Assembly (NCBI RefSeq): GCF_035573695.1
Contig: NZ_CP121694.1
Location: 1,216,501 to 1,280,500 of the forward strand
Direction of reading: 5' to 3'
Length of the DNA stretch: 64,000 bases
Source of the DNA: Metallumcola ferriviriculae
GTDB lineage: Bacteria > Bacillota > JADQBR01
The notes beneath the pieces are model-generated. The model was not told where the DNA came from and did no database searches. It worked only from the letters and a program-made list of their open reading frames with translations. A program made the translations under genes and the position numbers. Shown piece by piece: positions 17,030 through 25,340 of this stretch. The first letter of the stretch is position 1. Every line of letters begins with the position of its first letter.

Positions 17030-18136
17030 TTGAAAGCTAGATACGGATCTATTGCATTAGGACAGGAAGTAATGGATCAGGGCTTATGCACGGGCTGCGG
17101 CCTCTGCGTGGGGATGTGCCCATACATTAAGTCAATTAATGAACGGGTGGCGGTAATTCACCCCTGTGGCAAGGAGGATGGCAACTGTTATAAGATTTGC
17201 CCTAAAACGCTCACTGATTGGGTAGAGATGGATAACCAAGTTTTTGGCGGTCGCCGGCAGGACCATATTTTGGGAAATTACCAGAAAATTCTGTTCGCTC
17301 GCACCAGGCAAGCGCATGTTCATGAAAAGGGGCAGTATGGCGGGGTGGCCACCAGCCTTCTATCTTTAGCGATTGAGAAAGGGCAGGTTGATGCTGCTGT
17401 AGCTACCGGGGGCCCGGCAGGGGAGATTCCAAAACCAACAGTGGCTCACAGCAGAGAGGAAGTTTTGGCCTGCGGCGGTTCCCATTATTCAGCCAGTCCA
17501 TCCATGGGCGCGGTTAATCAGGCCGTTAAAGAGGGAGCAGCCAGAGTAGCAGCTACAGGTCGCCCCTGCCAAGTGTTGGCGTTAAGAAAGATGCAGGCGC
17601 TGGACGGGGATAGCAGTCACAATCTTGCTGCGAATAAGGTAAATTTTATTGTCGGCCTCTTTTGTTTTTGGGCTTTGGACAGCGCTATTTATTCTTTTTT
17701 ATCCAAACAGGTGGGTGTCAAAGGGATACTCAAAGTGGACATTCTCGTTGACGGTATCGAAATTACTACATCTACAGGTAAAATAAAAATTCCCGTGGAT
17801 AAAGTGCGGCCCTATATCCGCAGTACCTGCCAGGAATGTTTTGACCCCACATCGGAATTTGCCGATGTATCTGTCGGTTCTACAGAGTATGACCCCGGTT
17901 GGAATACGCTGATCGTCAGAACCAAAAAAGGTGAGGAAATGGTGGATATGGCTGTTAACGAAGGAATTATTGAAACTAAGGCCTATCCGGAAGAACGACT
18001 GCCCATGCTTTATACCGCTGTACGCAATAAAAAACTGCGGGTGCTGCAGCAGAAGGAACAAAATACCGCGCGCTATTTACAATTGGACGATGAATACAAG
18101 CAGGGAATTATTGATCAGGGGGTGAGGAGAGTATGA
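17030..18136 (+). CDS. FrhB/FdhB-family (coenzyme F420 hydrogenase beta-like) iron-sulfur flavoprotein
   Basis: 368 aa, starting at TTG nine bases after AGGAGG. The N terminus carries a ferredoxin motif (CTGCGLCVGMCP). The FrhB-type core follows, with GQYGGVATSLLSLAIEKGQVDA, a cysteine in ATGRPCQVLALRKM and the STCQECFDPTSEFADVSVG block. Family members are flavin/Fe-S electron-transfer subunits of F420, formate, glutamate synthase or heterodisulfide-linked enzymes. The gene overlaps iorA by four bases, so it probably joins IorAB in a complex and routes its electrons; its actual partner is unknown. Confidence 0.85.
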   Translation: MKARYGSIALGQEVMDQGLCTGCGLCVGMCPYIKSINERVAVIHPCGKEDGNCYKICPKTLTDWVEMDNQVFGGRRQDHILGNYQKILFARTRQAHVHEKGQYGGVATSLLSLAIEKGQVDAAVATGGPAGEIPKPTVAHSREEVLACGGSHYSASPSMGAVNQAVKEGAARVAATGRPCQVLALRKMQALDGDSSHNLAANKVNFIVGLFCFWALDSAIYSFLSKQVGVKGILKVDILVDGIEITTSTGKIKIPVDKVRPYIRSTCQECFDPTSEFADVSVGSTEYDPGWNTLIVRTKKGEEMVDMAVNEGIIETKAYPEERLPMLYTAVRNKKLRVLQQKEQNTARYLQLDDEYKQGIIDQGVRRV

Positions 18137-20064
18137 GTTTCTTAAGCCTGCAGGTTAATGAAGTAGGTAAACAAGTGCTAATGACAGGTAATGAAGCGGT
18201 TGCTCGTGCCGCCATTGAGGCCGGAGTAAGTTACGCTTCGTCATACCCAGGGTCTCCATCCTCTGAGATTTTGGGAAACTTGGGTAAGCTGGCTAAGCAG
18301 CATAACCTATATGCAGAGTGGTCCACCAACGAAAAAGTGGCTCTGGAAGGAGCCGCCGCCGCCTCATTTGCCGGTGTACGGGCCATCTGTATTGTCAAAC
18401 CGGACGGGTTAAATGTTGCCTTCGATACCTTAAAAAGCTTGACGTCGTCAGGCACTAAAGGCGGACTGGTGCTGGTGGTTAGCGACGACCCATCTGCGCA
18501 CTCAAGCACCAACGAGGAGGATTCACGTTACCTGGAAAAAGTGGCGCACATGCCCATTTTGGAACCCAGCACTCCCCAGGAAGCCAAAGACATGACGGTC
18601 GCTGCATTTGATTTATCGGAAAAGGTCAAGCTGCCAGTCTGTATTCGCTCGGTAACCAGGATATGTCACGCCAGTGGCAACGTAACCATTGGGCCGGTTA
18701 ATAAATCCATTAAGCAGCCTGTAATGGGTCCCGAGGACCGGTTCGTTACCAACATTTTATTCCATGCTGTCCAGGAGAAGAAGTTAGCCATGCTGGCACA
18801 GCTGGCGGAACAATGGCCCTTTAACCGTTATCAGGGCCCGGAGAATGCAAGAACCCTGATAATCACGGCGGGACCGGGCTTCGTCTATGCCCAAGAGGCT
18901 CTATCGGTGTTGGGTGTTGAAGAACAGGTGGGCATTCTCAAATTGGGTATTTCCTGGCCCCTTCCCGAAAATTTTATTGTCAATCATCTTGAGCATGCTG
19001 ATCAGGTAATTTTTTTAGAAGAAATAGAGCCTTTTAATGAAGAAAATATCATGCGTTTGGCGGCGCACCGGCTGGAGGAAGTTTATCCCATTAAGTTTTA
19101 CGGGCAAAAGTCGGGGCATGTTTCCGGTCAATTGGGACCGGGTTTAGGCGAAATAAATCCAGACACGGTAATCAGGGCATTAGCGGGCATTCTCAATCTT
19201 AGCTATACGGCCCAACCTAAGGGCTACGGTCAAGAGGCAGCCAGTCTGGTGCAAAATGTACCAGAACGAGAATTGGCTTTCTGCGCCGGCTGTCCTCATA
19301 GAGCTTCTTTCTGGGCAGTCAAATCGGCATTGGCCATAAATGGCAGAAATGGTGTCGTTATGGGCGACATCGGCTGTTATACCATGGGGCTGCTCAGAAC
19401 CGGATATAAGCTGCTTCAAGCGGTATTGGCCATGGGCTCCGGTGTAGGCCTTGCTCACGGTTTGGGTAAGTTGGACCGGTTTGGTTTTGAACAACCCGTT
19501 GTCGCCATGGTCGGCGATTCTACTTTTTATCATGCCGCCATACCCGCTCTGATTAACGCCAAATACAACAAATCCAATTTCCTGCTGGTAGTGTTGGATA
19601 ATGAGACCACGGCAATGACCGGGCATCAACCGCATCCGGGTTTGGGGCTAAATGCTATGGGGGATGAAACTGAACATATGCCCATTGAGAAGGTGGTAAA
19701 TGGTCTCGGGCTGCCGGTAGAAGTATACGACCCTTATGATGTGGATGGAACGACAAAGATGGTTTTTGATATGCTGCAGGAACAAGGGACCAAAGTATTG
19801 GTGCTGCGCCGTACCTGCGCATTGGTAACAGCGAAAAAAGAAACCAAGCCTAAAGTCTATGTGGACCAGAAGCTTTGTATCGGTGATGAATGCGGTTGTA
19901 ATCGCTTCTGCAGTCGAACCTTTGCCTGCCCGGCGAGTATATGGGACAAGAAGGCACAGAAGGCAATTATTGATGAAGCAGTATGCAACCGCTGCGGAGT
20001 CTGCGTCAGCCTTTGTCCACAAAACGCGATAAAACTGGAGGGGGTTGAAGCCGGTGAGTACTAG
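18133..20064 (+). CDS. iorA: Indolepyruvate:ferredoxin oxidoreductase alpha subunit
   Basis: 643 aa. N-terminal pyruvate-oxidoreductase fold (LMTGNEAVARAAIEAGVSYASSYPGSPSSEI), C-terminal TPP-binding half (VMGDIGCYTMG, MVGDSTFYHA) and a terminal two-cluster ferredoxin region (CIGDECGCNRFC; CNRCGVCVSLCPQNA). With IorB it converts aryl- or branched 2-oxo acids to acyl-CoA and CO2 and reduces ferredoxin. The enzyme class acts after deamination of amino acids, which fits the island's transporter and dehydrogenases. Confidence 0.93.
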   Translation: MSFLSLQVNEVGKQVLMTGNEAVARAAIEAGVSYASSYPGSPSSEILGNLGKLAKQHNLYAEWSTNEKVALEGAAAASFAGVRAICIVKPDGLNVAFDTLKSLTSSGTKGGLVLVVSDDPSAHSSTNEEDSRYLEKVAHMPILEPSTPQEAKDMTVAAFDLSEKVKLPVCIRSVTRICHASGNVTIGPVNKSIKQPVMGPEDRFVTNILFHAVQEKKLAMLAQLAEQWPFNRYQGPENARTLIITAGPGFVYAQEALSVLGVEEQVGILKLGISWPLPENFIVNHLEHADQVIFLEEIEPFNEENIMRLAAHRLEEVYPIKFYGQKSGHVSGQLGPGLGEINPDTVIRALAGILNLSYTAQPKGYGQEAASLVQNVPERELAFCAGCPHRASFWAVKSALAINGRNGVVMGDIGCYTMGLLRTGYKLLQAVLAMGSGVGLAHGLGKLDRFGFEQPVVAMVGDSTFYHAAIPALINAKYNKSNFLLVVLDNETTAMTGHQPHPGLGLNAMGDETEHMPIEKVVNGLGLPVEVYDPYDVDGTTKMVFDMLQEQGTKVLVLRRTCALVTAKKETKPKVYVDQKLCIGDECGCNRFCSRTFACPASIWDKKAQKAIIDEAVCNRCGVCVSLCPQNAIKLEGVEAGEY

Positions 20065-20668
20065 AGAATGCAACATTATTGTCACGGGTGTCGGCGGACA
20101 GGGTAATGTATTGGCCTCGCAAATAATTGCCACTGCGGCTGTGGGCAGCGGCTGTCAGGTGGCAGTAGGAGAGACGTACGGCGCGTCGCAAAGGGGGGGC
20201 TCGGTAATGAGCCACATACGGGTTTCATCCGATACAAATAAAGGGCCGCTTATTCCTAAGGGACAGGCGGATGTGGTGCTCAGCTTCGAACCTGTTGAGG
20301 CACTACGCGTGCTGCAAACTTATGGTCAAGATAGCACTACGGTTATAACCAACCTTCGCCCCAACTATCCGTTGAGCGTGCTGGTTGAGGAACAGGTATA
20401 TCCAGAGGTTGAGGATGTATTGACAGCCATTGACAGTATGTCAAGTCAATTGGTCACGGTAGAAGCTACCCAATTAGCTTTAGATGCCGGTTCGGCGGTG
20501 GCGGCCAATATGGTGATGACCGGTGCTTTTGCCGGCTGCGGTATTTTGGATATACCAGAGAGTACTTACCTAGAGGTTATTCGCGGTCTCTTTTCGGGTG
20601 AGGCACTAGTCCTTAATGAAAGGGCCTTCACTTTAGGAATCGGGGTTGCGGCGGTGAACAGTAAATAA
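20054..20668 (+). CDS. iorB: Indolepyruvate:ferredoxin oxidoreductase beta subunit
   Basis: About 204 aa. GTG 20054 is chosen because GGAGGGG lies nine bases before it; the in-frame TTG at 20045 is too close to that site. It shows the IorB/gamma-POR fold signatures IIVTGVGGQGNVLASQI, GETYGASQRGGSVMSHIR and ADVVLSFEPVEALR. It overlaps iorA by 11 bases, so translation is coupled. Confidence 0.93.
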   Translation: MSTRECNIIVTGVGGQGNVLASQIIATAAVGSGCQVAVGETYGASQRGGSVMSHIRVSSDTNKGPLIPKGQADVVLSFEPVEALRVLQTYGQDSTTVITNLRPNYPLSVLVEEQVYPEVEDVLTAIDSMSSQLVTVEATQLALDAGSAVAANMVMTGAFAGCGILDIPESTYLEVIRGLFSGEALVLNERAFTLGIGVAAVNSK

Positions 20669-20691
20669 TTGCAGGAATAAAAGAAAGTTTT

Positions 20692-20735
20692 GGGCCGGTT
20701 CTTAACTTGCAAAGAAGCAAGTTAAGAACCGGCCC
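20692..20735. terminator. Long perfect hairpin after iorB
   Basis: Two 19-base arms, GGGCCGGTTCTTAACTTGC and its complement, are separated by AAAGAA. The T-tract is weak on both sides, so it may act as a bidirectional transcript end or an mRNA 3' stabiliser rather than a canonical terminator. Confidence 0.65.
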
Positions 20736-20862
20736 TGTCAATTTCAGCATGATCAAATAGCTGAACGACCTCTTCCAGGTAGATCGGGTCTGCAAAAATA
20801 AACTCGCCGCTCACCAGGCATTTAATACACCCATGGAAATCCACTACTTCTACGTGCAGCAT
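20722..20862 (-). CDS. Possible 46-aa small protein
   Basis: An ATG-initiated frame gives a protein-like sequence: MLHVEVVDFHGCIKCLVSGE, then FIFADPIYLEEVVQLFDHAE. It has a C-x2-C pair (GCIKC). The ribosome site is weak (ACGGGGCATTGTT). Its last codons and stop lie inside the right arm of the post-iorB hairpin, so the ancestral end may have been altered. Expression and reality are uncertain. Confidence 0.4.
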   Translation of the reverse strand: MLHVEVVDFHGCIKCLVSGEFIFADPIYLEEVVQLFDHAEIDRAGS

Positions 20863-20988
20863 AACAATGCCCCGTTCTTGTGAAGGTTTTCACTTTCGGT
20901 TGGTTGCAGCATCGCGTTATTGTGAATTGTTTCACTTACCCTTCTAATAATATGATATGCGCTTCGTCAGTAATTAGTAATTGGTATT

Positions 20989-21375
20989 TTATTCCTTCCT
21001 GTTTAGCATCAGCGCTTCATAGGTTTCGATAATTTTTTCCACTGCCTTAGGGGGCAGTTCTTTGGACTTGAGCTTATGGGCCAGGATAATGTAATCCATA
21101 TTTTCACTGTTTAAAATAAAGTCTCTGATATGGTCAGGCAGGTGAGATGTAAGTTCTAATGGAGTGACCGTATCTTCTTCCAGGAAATACTGAGAAGACA
21201 CCCGCAGCGCTTTGGATAATTGTTGAATAGTTTTTACTGAAGCAGACTTTTGCTTTCCATTTATCAAATCACTGACAGTAGCTTTGGATAGCCCTGATAA
21301 CCGCACCAACTCTGCTTGGTTTAGATTTCTGACCGCCAATAAATGCCTTATTTTTTGTGCAAGATTATTGCTCAT
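20989..21375 (-). CDS. XRE/HipB-type transcriptional repressor
   Basis: 128 aa. An N-terminal helix-turn-helix occupies residues about 5-65 (LNQAELVRLSGLSKATVSDLINGK), followed by a short helical tail that may dimerise. The start follows GGGAGGG. It is divergent from the small-protein/formate dehydrogenase genes, and two palindromic operators lie between. It therefore probably represses itself and the formate dehydrogenase operon. Confidence 0.88.
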   Translation of the reverse strand: MSNNLAQKIRHLLAVRNLNQAELVRLSGLSKATVSDLINGKQKSASVKTIQQLSKALRVSSQYFLEEDTVTPLELTSHLPDHIRDFILNSENMDYIILAHKLKSKELPPKAVEKIIETYEALMLNRKE

Positions 21376-21419
21376 AGTTCTGCCCTCCCAACAAATTCCA
21401 GAGATTAAGTGACACCGAA

Positions 21420-21433
21420 TTCGGTATACCGAA
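21420..21433. promoter_or_regulatory. XRE operator 1
   Basis: TTCGGTATACCGAA is a perfect 14-bp palindrome between the divergent repressor and the small-protein gene. A TATAAT box (21436-21441) begins two bases downstream, so binding should block rightward transcription. Confidence 0.7.
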
Positions 21434-21481
21434 CATATAATGTACTAAAACATGCCAGAGGCACATTTGATGGCTGACTTG

Positions 21482-21495
21482 TTCGTTATGCCGAA
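21482..21495. promoter_or_regulatory. XRE operator 2
   Basis: TTCGTTATGCCGAA matches operator 1 at 12 of 14 positions, 62 bases downstream, in front of the small-protein gene. The pair supports cooperative autoregulation. Confidence 0.6.
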
Positions 21496-21549
21496 CACAA
21501 CTCTGGATCTAACAGCCCCCGGCGCAATTACGAAAGGGGGCTTTATGTG

Positions 21550-21741
21550 ATGTGCCCGTACGTGAGAAAAGGCCAAAATATTAACGGTTGGTACTATTAC
21601 TGCGATGCAGTGGCCATGGGTATTGTCCTAACAGCAGAGGAACTCATGAGTATCGGCTGCACTGACGAACAGCGAAAGATTTGCAAAATGCTCATGGAGC
21701 TTGCCGTAGGCACCGGCATAGTTCCACAACCTGCAGATTAA
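21550..21741 (+). CDS. Small four-cysteine protein, paralogous to the C-terminal domain of the next gene
   Basis: 63 aa; the ATG nine bases after AAGGGGG is preferred to the adjacent GTG at 21547. It has MC near the start, YYYC, then GCT and a later C, and ends in GTGIVPQP. The same pattern recurs in the second half of the following gene (NGWxYYC, LTAxEL, GCT, CKxLME, GTGIVPxP). The four conserved cysteines suggest a bound metal or Fe-S cluster. The family was not recognised. It lies directly upstream of the formate dehydrogenase genes, so a regulatory or accessory role is likely. Confidence 0.75.
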   Translation: MCPYVRKGQNINGWYYYCDAVAMGIVLTAEELMSIGCTDEQRKICKMLMELAVGTGIVPQPAD

Positions 21742-21819
21742 TCCTATTAATATTTATATGCAGACAGTGGTGATTTTGGCAAAGAAATTAACAATTTTTT
21801 AAAAAGCAGGCGATTAACT

Positions 21820-22239
21820 GTGTTAAACGGCAAGAAAATAAAGGCCTTGCGCAAAAAACGGGGTTTAACTTTGAGGCAGCTTTCCGAGTTAACCTGCGGT
21901 AAGGTGAGTATCAGCCGCCTATCAGAAATAGAAAACGGTAAAGTCGCTAACCCAACTAAAAAGACCATCCATGCCCTTGCCCTGGTACTGGGAGTTGCCG
22001 AATGGGAACTGTTTCTACATGATGAATTCCTAAAGGGGGATTTAAGAATGTGTATCCACCGACGTGAGTACATTACTATGAATGGTTGGGTGTATTATTG
22101 TGAGCTTGCTGCACTGGGCAAGCGACTTACAGCAGACGAACTAAAGAAATTGGGCTGTACAAAAGAAGACAGGACTAGGTGTAAGCAATTGATGGAATAC
22201 ACCTGCGGCACGGGTATTGTGCCTGAGCCCGAAGAATAG
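21820..22239 (+). CDS. XRE helix-turn-helix fused to the small four-cysteine domain
   Basis: 139 aa from a GTG with a poor ribosome site (GCAGG). Residues about 3-65 are an XRE HTH (LRQLSELTCGKVSISRLSEI). Residues about 77-139 repeat the preceding small protein, including its four Cys positions, with two more cysteines (RCK and YTC). The fusion suggests the cysteine domain is a sensor (redox, metal or Fe-S) that controls DNA binding. The formate dehydrogenase gene starts 33 bases downstream. Confidence 0.75.
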   Translation: MLNGKKIKALRKKRGLTLRQLSELTCGKVSISRLSEIENGKVANPTKKTIHALALVLGVAEWELFLHDEFLKGDLRMCIHRREYITMNGWVYYCELAALGKRLTADELKKLGCTKEDRTRCKQLMEYTCGTGIVPEPEE

Positions 22240-22272
22240 TGCTTAGCACTTTAGTTGACAGGGGGAAGAACT

Positions 22273-24309
22273 ATGAAAGAAGTATTTACTATCTGTCCTT
22301 ACTGCGGCTGCGGCTGCGGTATGCACCTATTAGTGGATAAGGATGAGGTGGTGGGTGTAATACCCAGCAGCACCCACGCCGTCAACCAAGGCCAACTATG
22401 CGTAAAAGGCTGGCATGCACACGAGTTTGTCAATAGTCCCGATAGATTGCGCTCGCCGCTGATCAAAACTTCCCAGGGCTTTAAAGAAGTGCCTTGGGAA
22501 GCTGCCCTTAATAAAATTGCCTCAGAACTAAAAAGGATAACAGCACATGATGGGCCTGATGCAATAGGTTTTTTTAGCTCCGCAAAGTGCAGCAATGAAG
22601 AGAATTACCTGCTGATGAAGTTTGCCCGAGCAGCGGTAGGAACCAATAACATTGACCACTGCGCACGGTTGTGACACTCCGCTACCGTCGCCGGTCTGGC
22701 GGCTTCCTTTGGCAGTGGAGCCATGACTAATTCAATCGAAGAGATTGGGCAGGCAGATGTGATGCTAGTGACGGGGTCTAATACCACCGGACAGCATCCT
22801 CAGGTTGGTTCGCGCTTGATAGAAGCCGTAAATAATGGTGCCAAGCTGATTGTAGTAGATCCCAGGCGCATCCCGCTGGTGGAAACAGCTGCAGTCTATC
22901 TACAGCCCAAAGCAGGGACCAACGTGGCCTGGCTAAACGGCTTGGCCCATGTAATTATTAATGAAAACCTCTACAACCGTAAATTTGTCAGAGAATGTAC
23001 GGAAGGATTTGAGGAGTTATGCAAGATAGTAAAGCATTATACACCGCGCTATGTTGAGGAGATAACAGGCATACCTGCGTCAGAATTAATAGAGGCGGCA
23101 CGTCTTTACGCCGGTGCACACAGGGCTATGTTCTTTTATTGCATGGGAATTACCCAATTCACCTCGGGTGTGGATAACGTCAGGGCCTGCGCAAACCTGG
23201 CCATGCTGACGGGCAACATTGGCCGGCCGGGTACCGGGGTAAACCCGCTGCGAGGTCAAAATAATGTCCAAGGCGCCTGTGATATGGGGGCTTTGCCAAA
23301 TGTTCTTACAGGCTATCAAAAAGTCGAAGATCAAGAAGTAAGAAGAAAGTTCGAAAAAGCATGGCGTAAACCAATTCCGCCAAAACCGGGACTGACCATA
23401 ACGGAAATGGTAAACAGCGCTGCGGTTGGTGAGTTAAAATGCCTTTATATCATGGGCGAAAATCCCTTGGTCAGTGAGCCAAACCTGAACCATGTGTGCG
23501 GTGCATTCGATAATTTGGACTTCCTTGTTGTCCAAGACATCTTTATGACGGAAACTGCGGCAAAAGCAGATGTGGTTCTTCCGACCGCCTGCTTTGCTGA
23601 AAAAGACGGTACTTTCACCAATACCGATAGAAGAGTCCAAAGAATAAGACAGGCGGTGCATCCTAAGGGAAAAGCTGTAGAGGACTGGCGCATTATCTCG
23701 GCCTTGGCATGTAAGATGGGCTACATGATGGGCTACGAAAATCCTGAAGAGATTATGGAAGAAATATCCCTCTTGACCCCCTCCTACGGAGGCATAAATT
23801 ACTACCGTCTCCAGGAGAATGATTACCTGCAGTGGCCCTGCCCTGACAGCAGTCACCCCGGTACTCCTTTCTTGCATAAGAATAGTTTTGCCAGGGGCAG
23901 GGGACAATTTCACGCCGTTCATTACAAGCAACCCTGGGAAGTGCCTGACAATGACTATCCATTAATCCTGATCACCGGACGAACCGCTTTTCAATTTCAT
24001 ACCGCCAGCATGACCGGACGAACCACCATTACCAACAGGGAAACTCCAGAAGCGTTTGTGGAAATAAATCCTATCGATGCCCATCGTTATCGAATCAGAC
24101 ATAACCAGATGGTAAAGGTCAGCTCCCGCAGGGGTGATATCAGGTGTAAGGCAGCAATTAGCGACATCGTTACTAGTGGTTCAGTTTTTGTCCCATTTCA
24201 CTTTGCCACAGCTGCTGCCAATATGCTGACTGGGAGTTTTGTGGACCCGGTTGCAAAAATTCCCGAATATAAGAGTTGTGCTGTAAAAATTGAGAGGGTG
24301 GAGAGATGA
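22273..24309 (+). CDS. fdhF: Selenocysteine-containing molybdenum/tungsten formate dehydrogenase catalytic subunit
   Basis: A continuous gene read through an in-frame TGA at 22672-22674 (selenocysteine 134). Flanking residues DHCARL-U-HSATVAG match the formate dehydrogenase active site, and a SECIS-like hairpin follows. The start is the ATG after GGGGGAAGAACT. An N-terminal [4Fe-4S] motif (CPYCGCGCG plus a distal Cys in QLCVKGW) precedes molybdopterin-binding domains (GSNTTGQHP; GENPLVSEPN; ADVVLPTACFAEKDGTFTNTDRR) and a C-terminal dinucleotide-binding domain. About 678 aa, like FdhF. It oxidises formate or reduces CO2; the next two subunits should link it to NAD(P). Confidence 0.93.
22675..22720 (+). 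promoter_or_regulatory. Bacterial SECIS-like hairpin for UGA recoding
   Basis: Directly after the TGA, CTCCGC (22677-22682) pairs with GTGGAG (22715-22720). An inner CGCC/GGCG stem presents the apical loop GGTCT (22693-22697), about 18 bases from the codon. Loop sequence and distance resemble the E. coli fdhF element recognised by SelB. Confidence 0.75.
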
Positions 24310-25340
24310 CTTTTATTATTGCCAAGGAACGTATTACATCCTGGCTGCGCAAACTGATAAAGCAGGGGATATTGGTGGCCCCTGTTTCCTTAGCCAACGG
24401 GGATGTGATATTTAAAGAACTGTTGACACCCGATAATATCTTGCTGGAATATGACCAGCCTTTGTTTTCACCAAAGAACTTTTTCTTTCCGCAGCAGGAA
24501 ACATTATTTAAGTTTACTAAACAATCACCGCAAAACTTAGAAGCGATTTTTGATAAGTTTCCCAGAGTGTTTTTTGGCCTTCGCCCGTGTGATGTAAAAG
24601 CACTAAATCAGGCAGATGTATTCTTCTCCGAGTACTACCCAGACCCGTACTATTCTTGGAGGCGAAAACGGACATTAATAATTACCAATAGCTGTACTCA
24701 GCCGCTGTCTAGGTGCTTCTGCAATTTAATGGGCTGTAGTCCGTCATATCAACAGGGTTCCGATGTATTTCTTTTAGACATTGGTGACGTCTTTTTGGCT
24801 ACTGCCCATAGCGAAAAAGGAGAGAAAGCGATTGAAACCTTCCGTCACTTTTTCGCCGAAGCGGACATCTGCCAGCTAGAGTGTGCTAAGCATTTAGTAT
24901 CGGAAGCAGAGGCCACACTAGAGAACCATATACCAGCTTCAACAAAAATACCGGATATTACCCAAATGCCAAGTGCTTTTTGGGAGAAAATTAGTAAAAG
25001 GTGCTTTAGCTGCGGCAGCTGCTCGTATAACTGCCCCCTGTGTTTTTGTTATAACATCGTCGATCGAGCGGATGGAAGCTTCGGCAAACGGATTCGAACG
25101 TGGGACTCCTGTATCTTTGAAGGTTTTTCCCGCATGGCGGGCGGTCATAACCTTGACAAAAACAAAGCACAGCGTTTGCAGAAAAGGTTCACCCACAAGT
25201 TAAAACTATACCCGGAAAAGTATAACACCCCCGGATGTACCGGCTGCGGCCGCTGCAGCAGTGCCTGCTTGGGTAGGATCGGCATGAAAGAAGTGCTGCA
25301 AGCAATGGACAAGGAGGTGAGCGGTGATGCCCAAAAATGA
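24306..25340 (+). CDS. HydB/AsrA-like iron-sulfur subunit
   Basis: 344 aa overlapping the formate dehydrogenase stop by four bases. It contains the 4Fe-4S dicluster region CFSCGSCSYNCPLCFCYN and CTGCGRCSSACLGR plus an upstream cysteine-rich part (CTQPLSRCFCNLMGC). This is the pattern of sulfhydrogenase beta and anaerobic sulfite reductase A subunits. It should conduct electrons between the formate dehydrogenase and the flavin subunit encoded next. Confidence 0.87.
   Translation: MTFIIAKERITSWLRKLIKQGILVAPVSLANGDVIFKELLTPDNILLEYDQPLFSPKNFFFPQQETLFKFTKQSPQNLEAIFDKFPRVFFGLRPCDVKALNQADVFFSEYYPDPYYSWRRKRTLIITNSCTQPLSRCFCNLMGCSPSYQQGSDVFLLDIGDVFLATAHSEKGEKAIETFRHFFAEADICQLECAKHLVSEAEATLENHIPASTKIPDITQMPSAFWEKISKRCFSCGSCSYNCPLCFCYNIVDRADGSFGKRIRTWDSCIFEGFSRMAGGHNLDKNKAQRLQKRFTHKLKLYPEKYNTPGCTGCGRCSSACLGRIGMKEVLQAMDKEVSGDAQK

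Noticed and set aside
22255-24309. Formate dehydrogenase read as two adjacent genes or a pseudogene split by a nonsense codon
   Set aside because: The TGA sits exactly at the family's selenocysteine position, the frame is preserved on both sides, and a SECIS-like hairpin follows.
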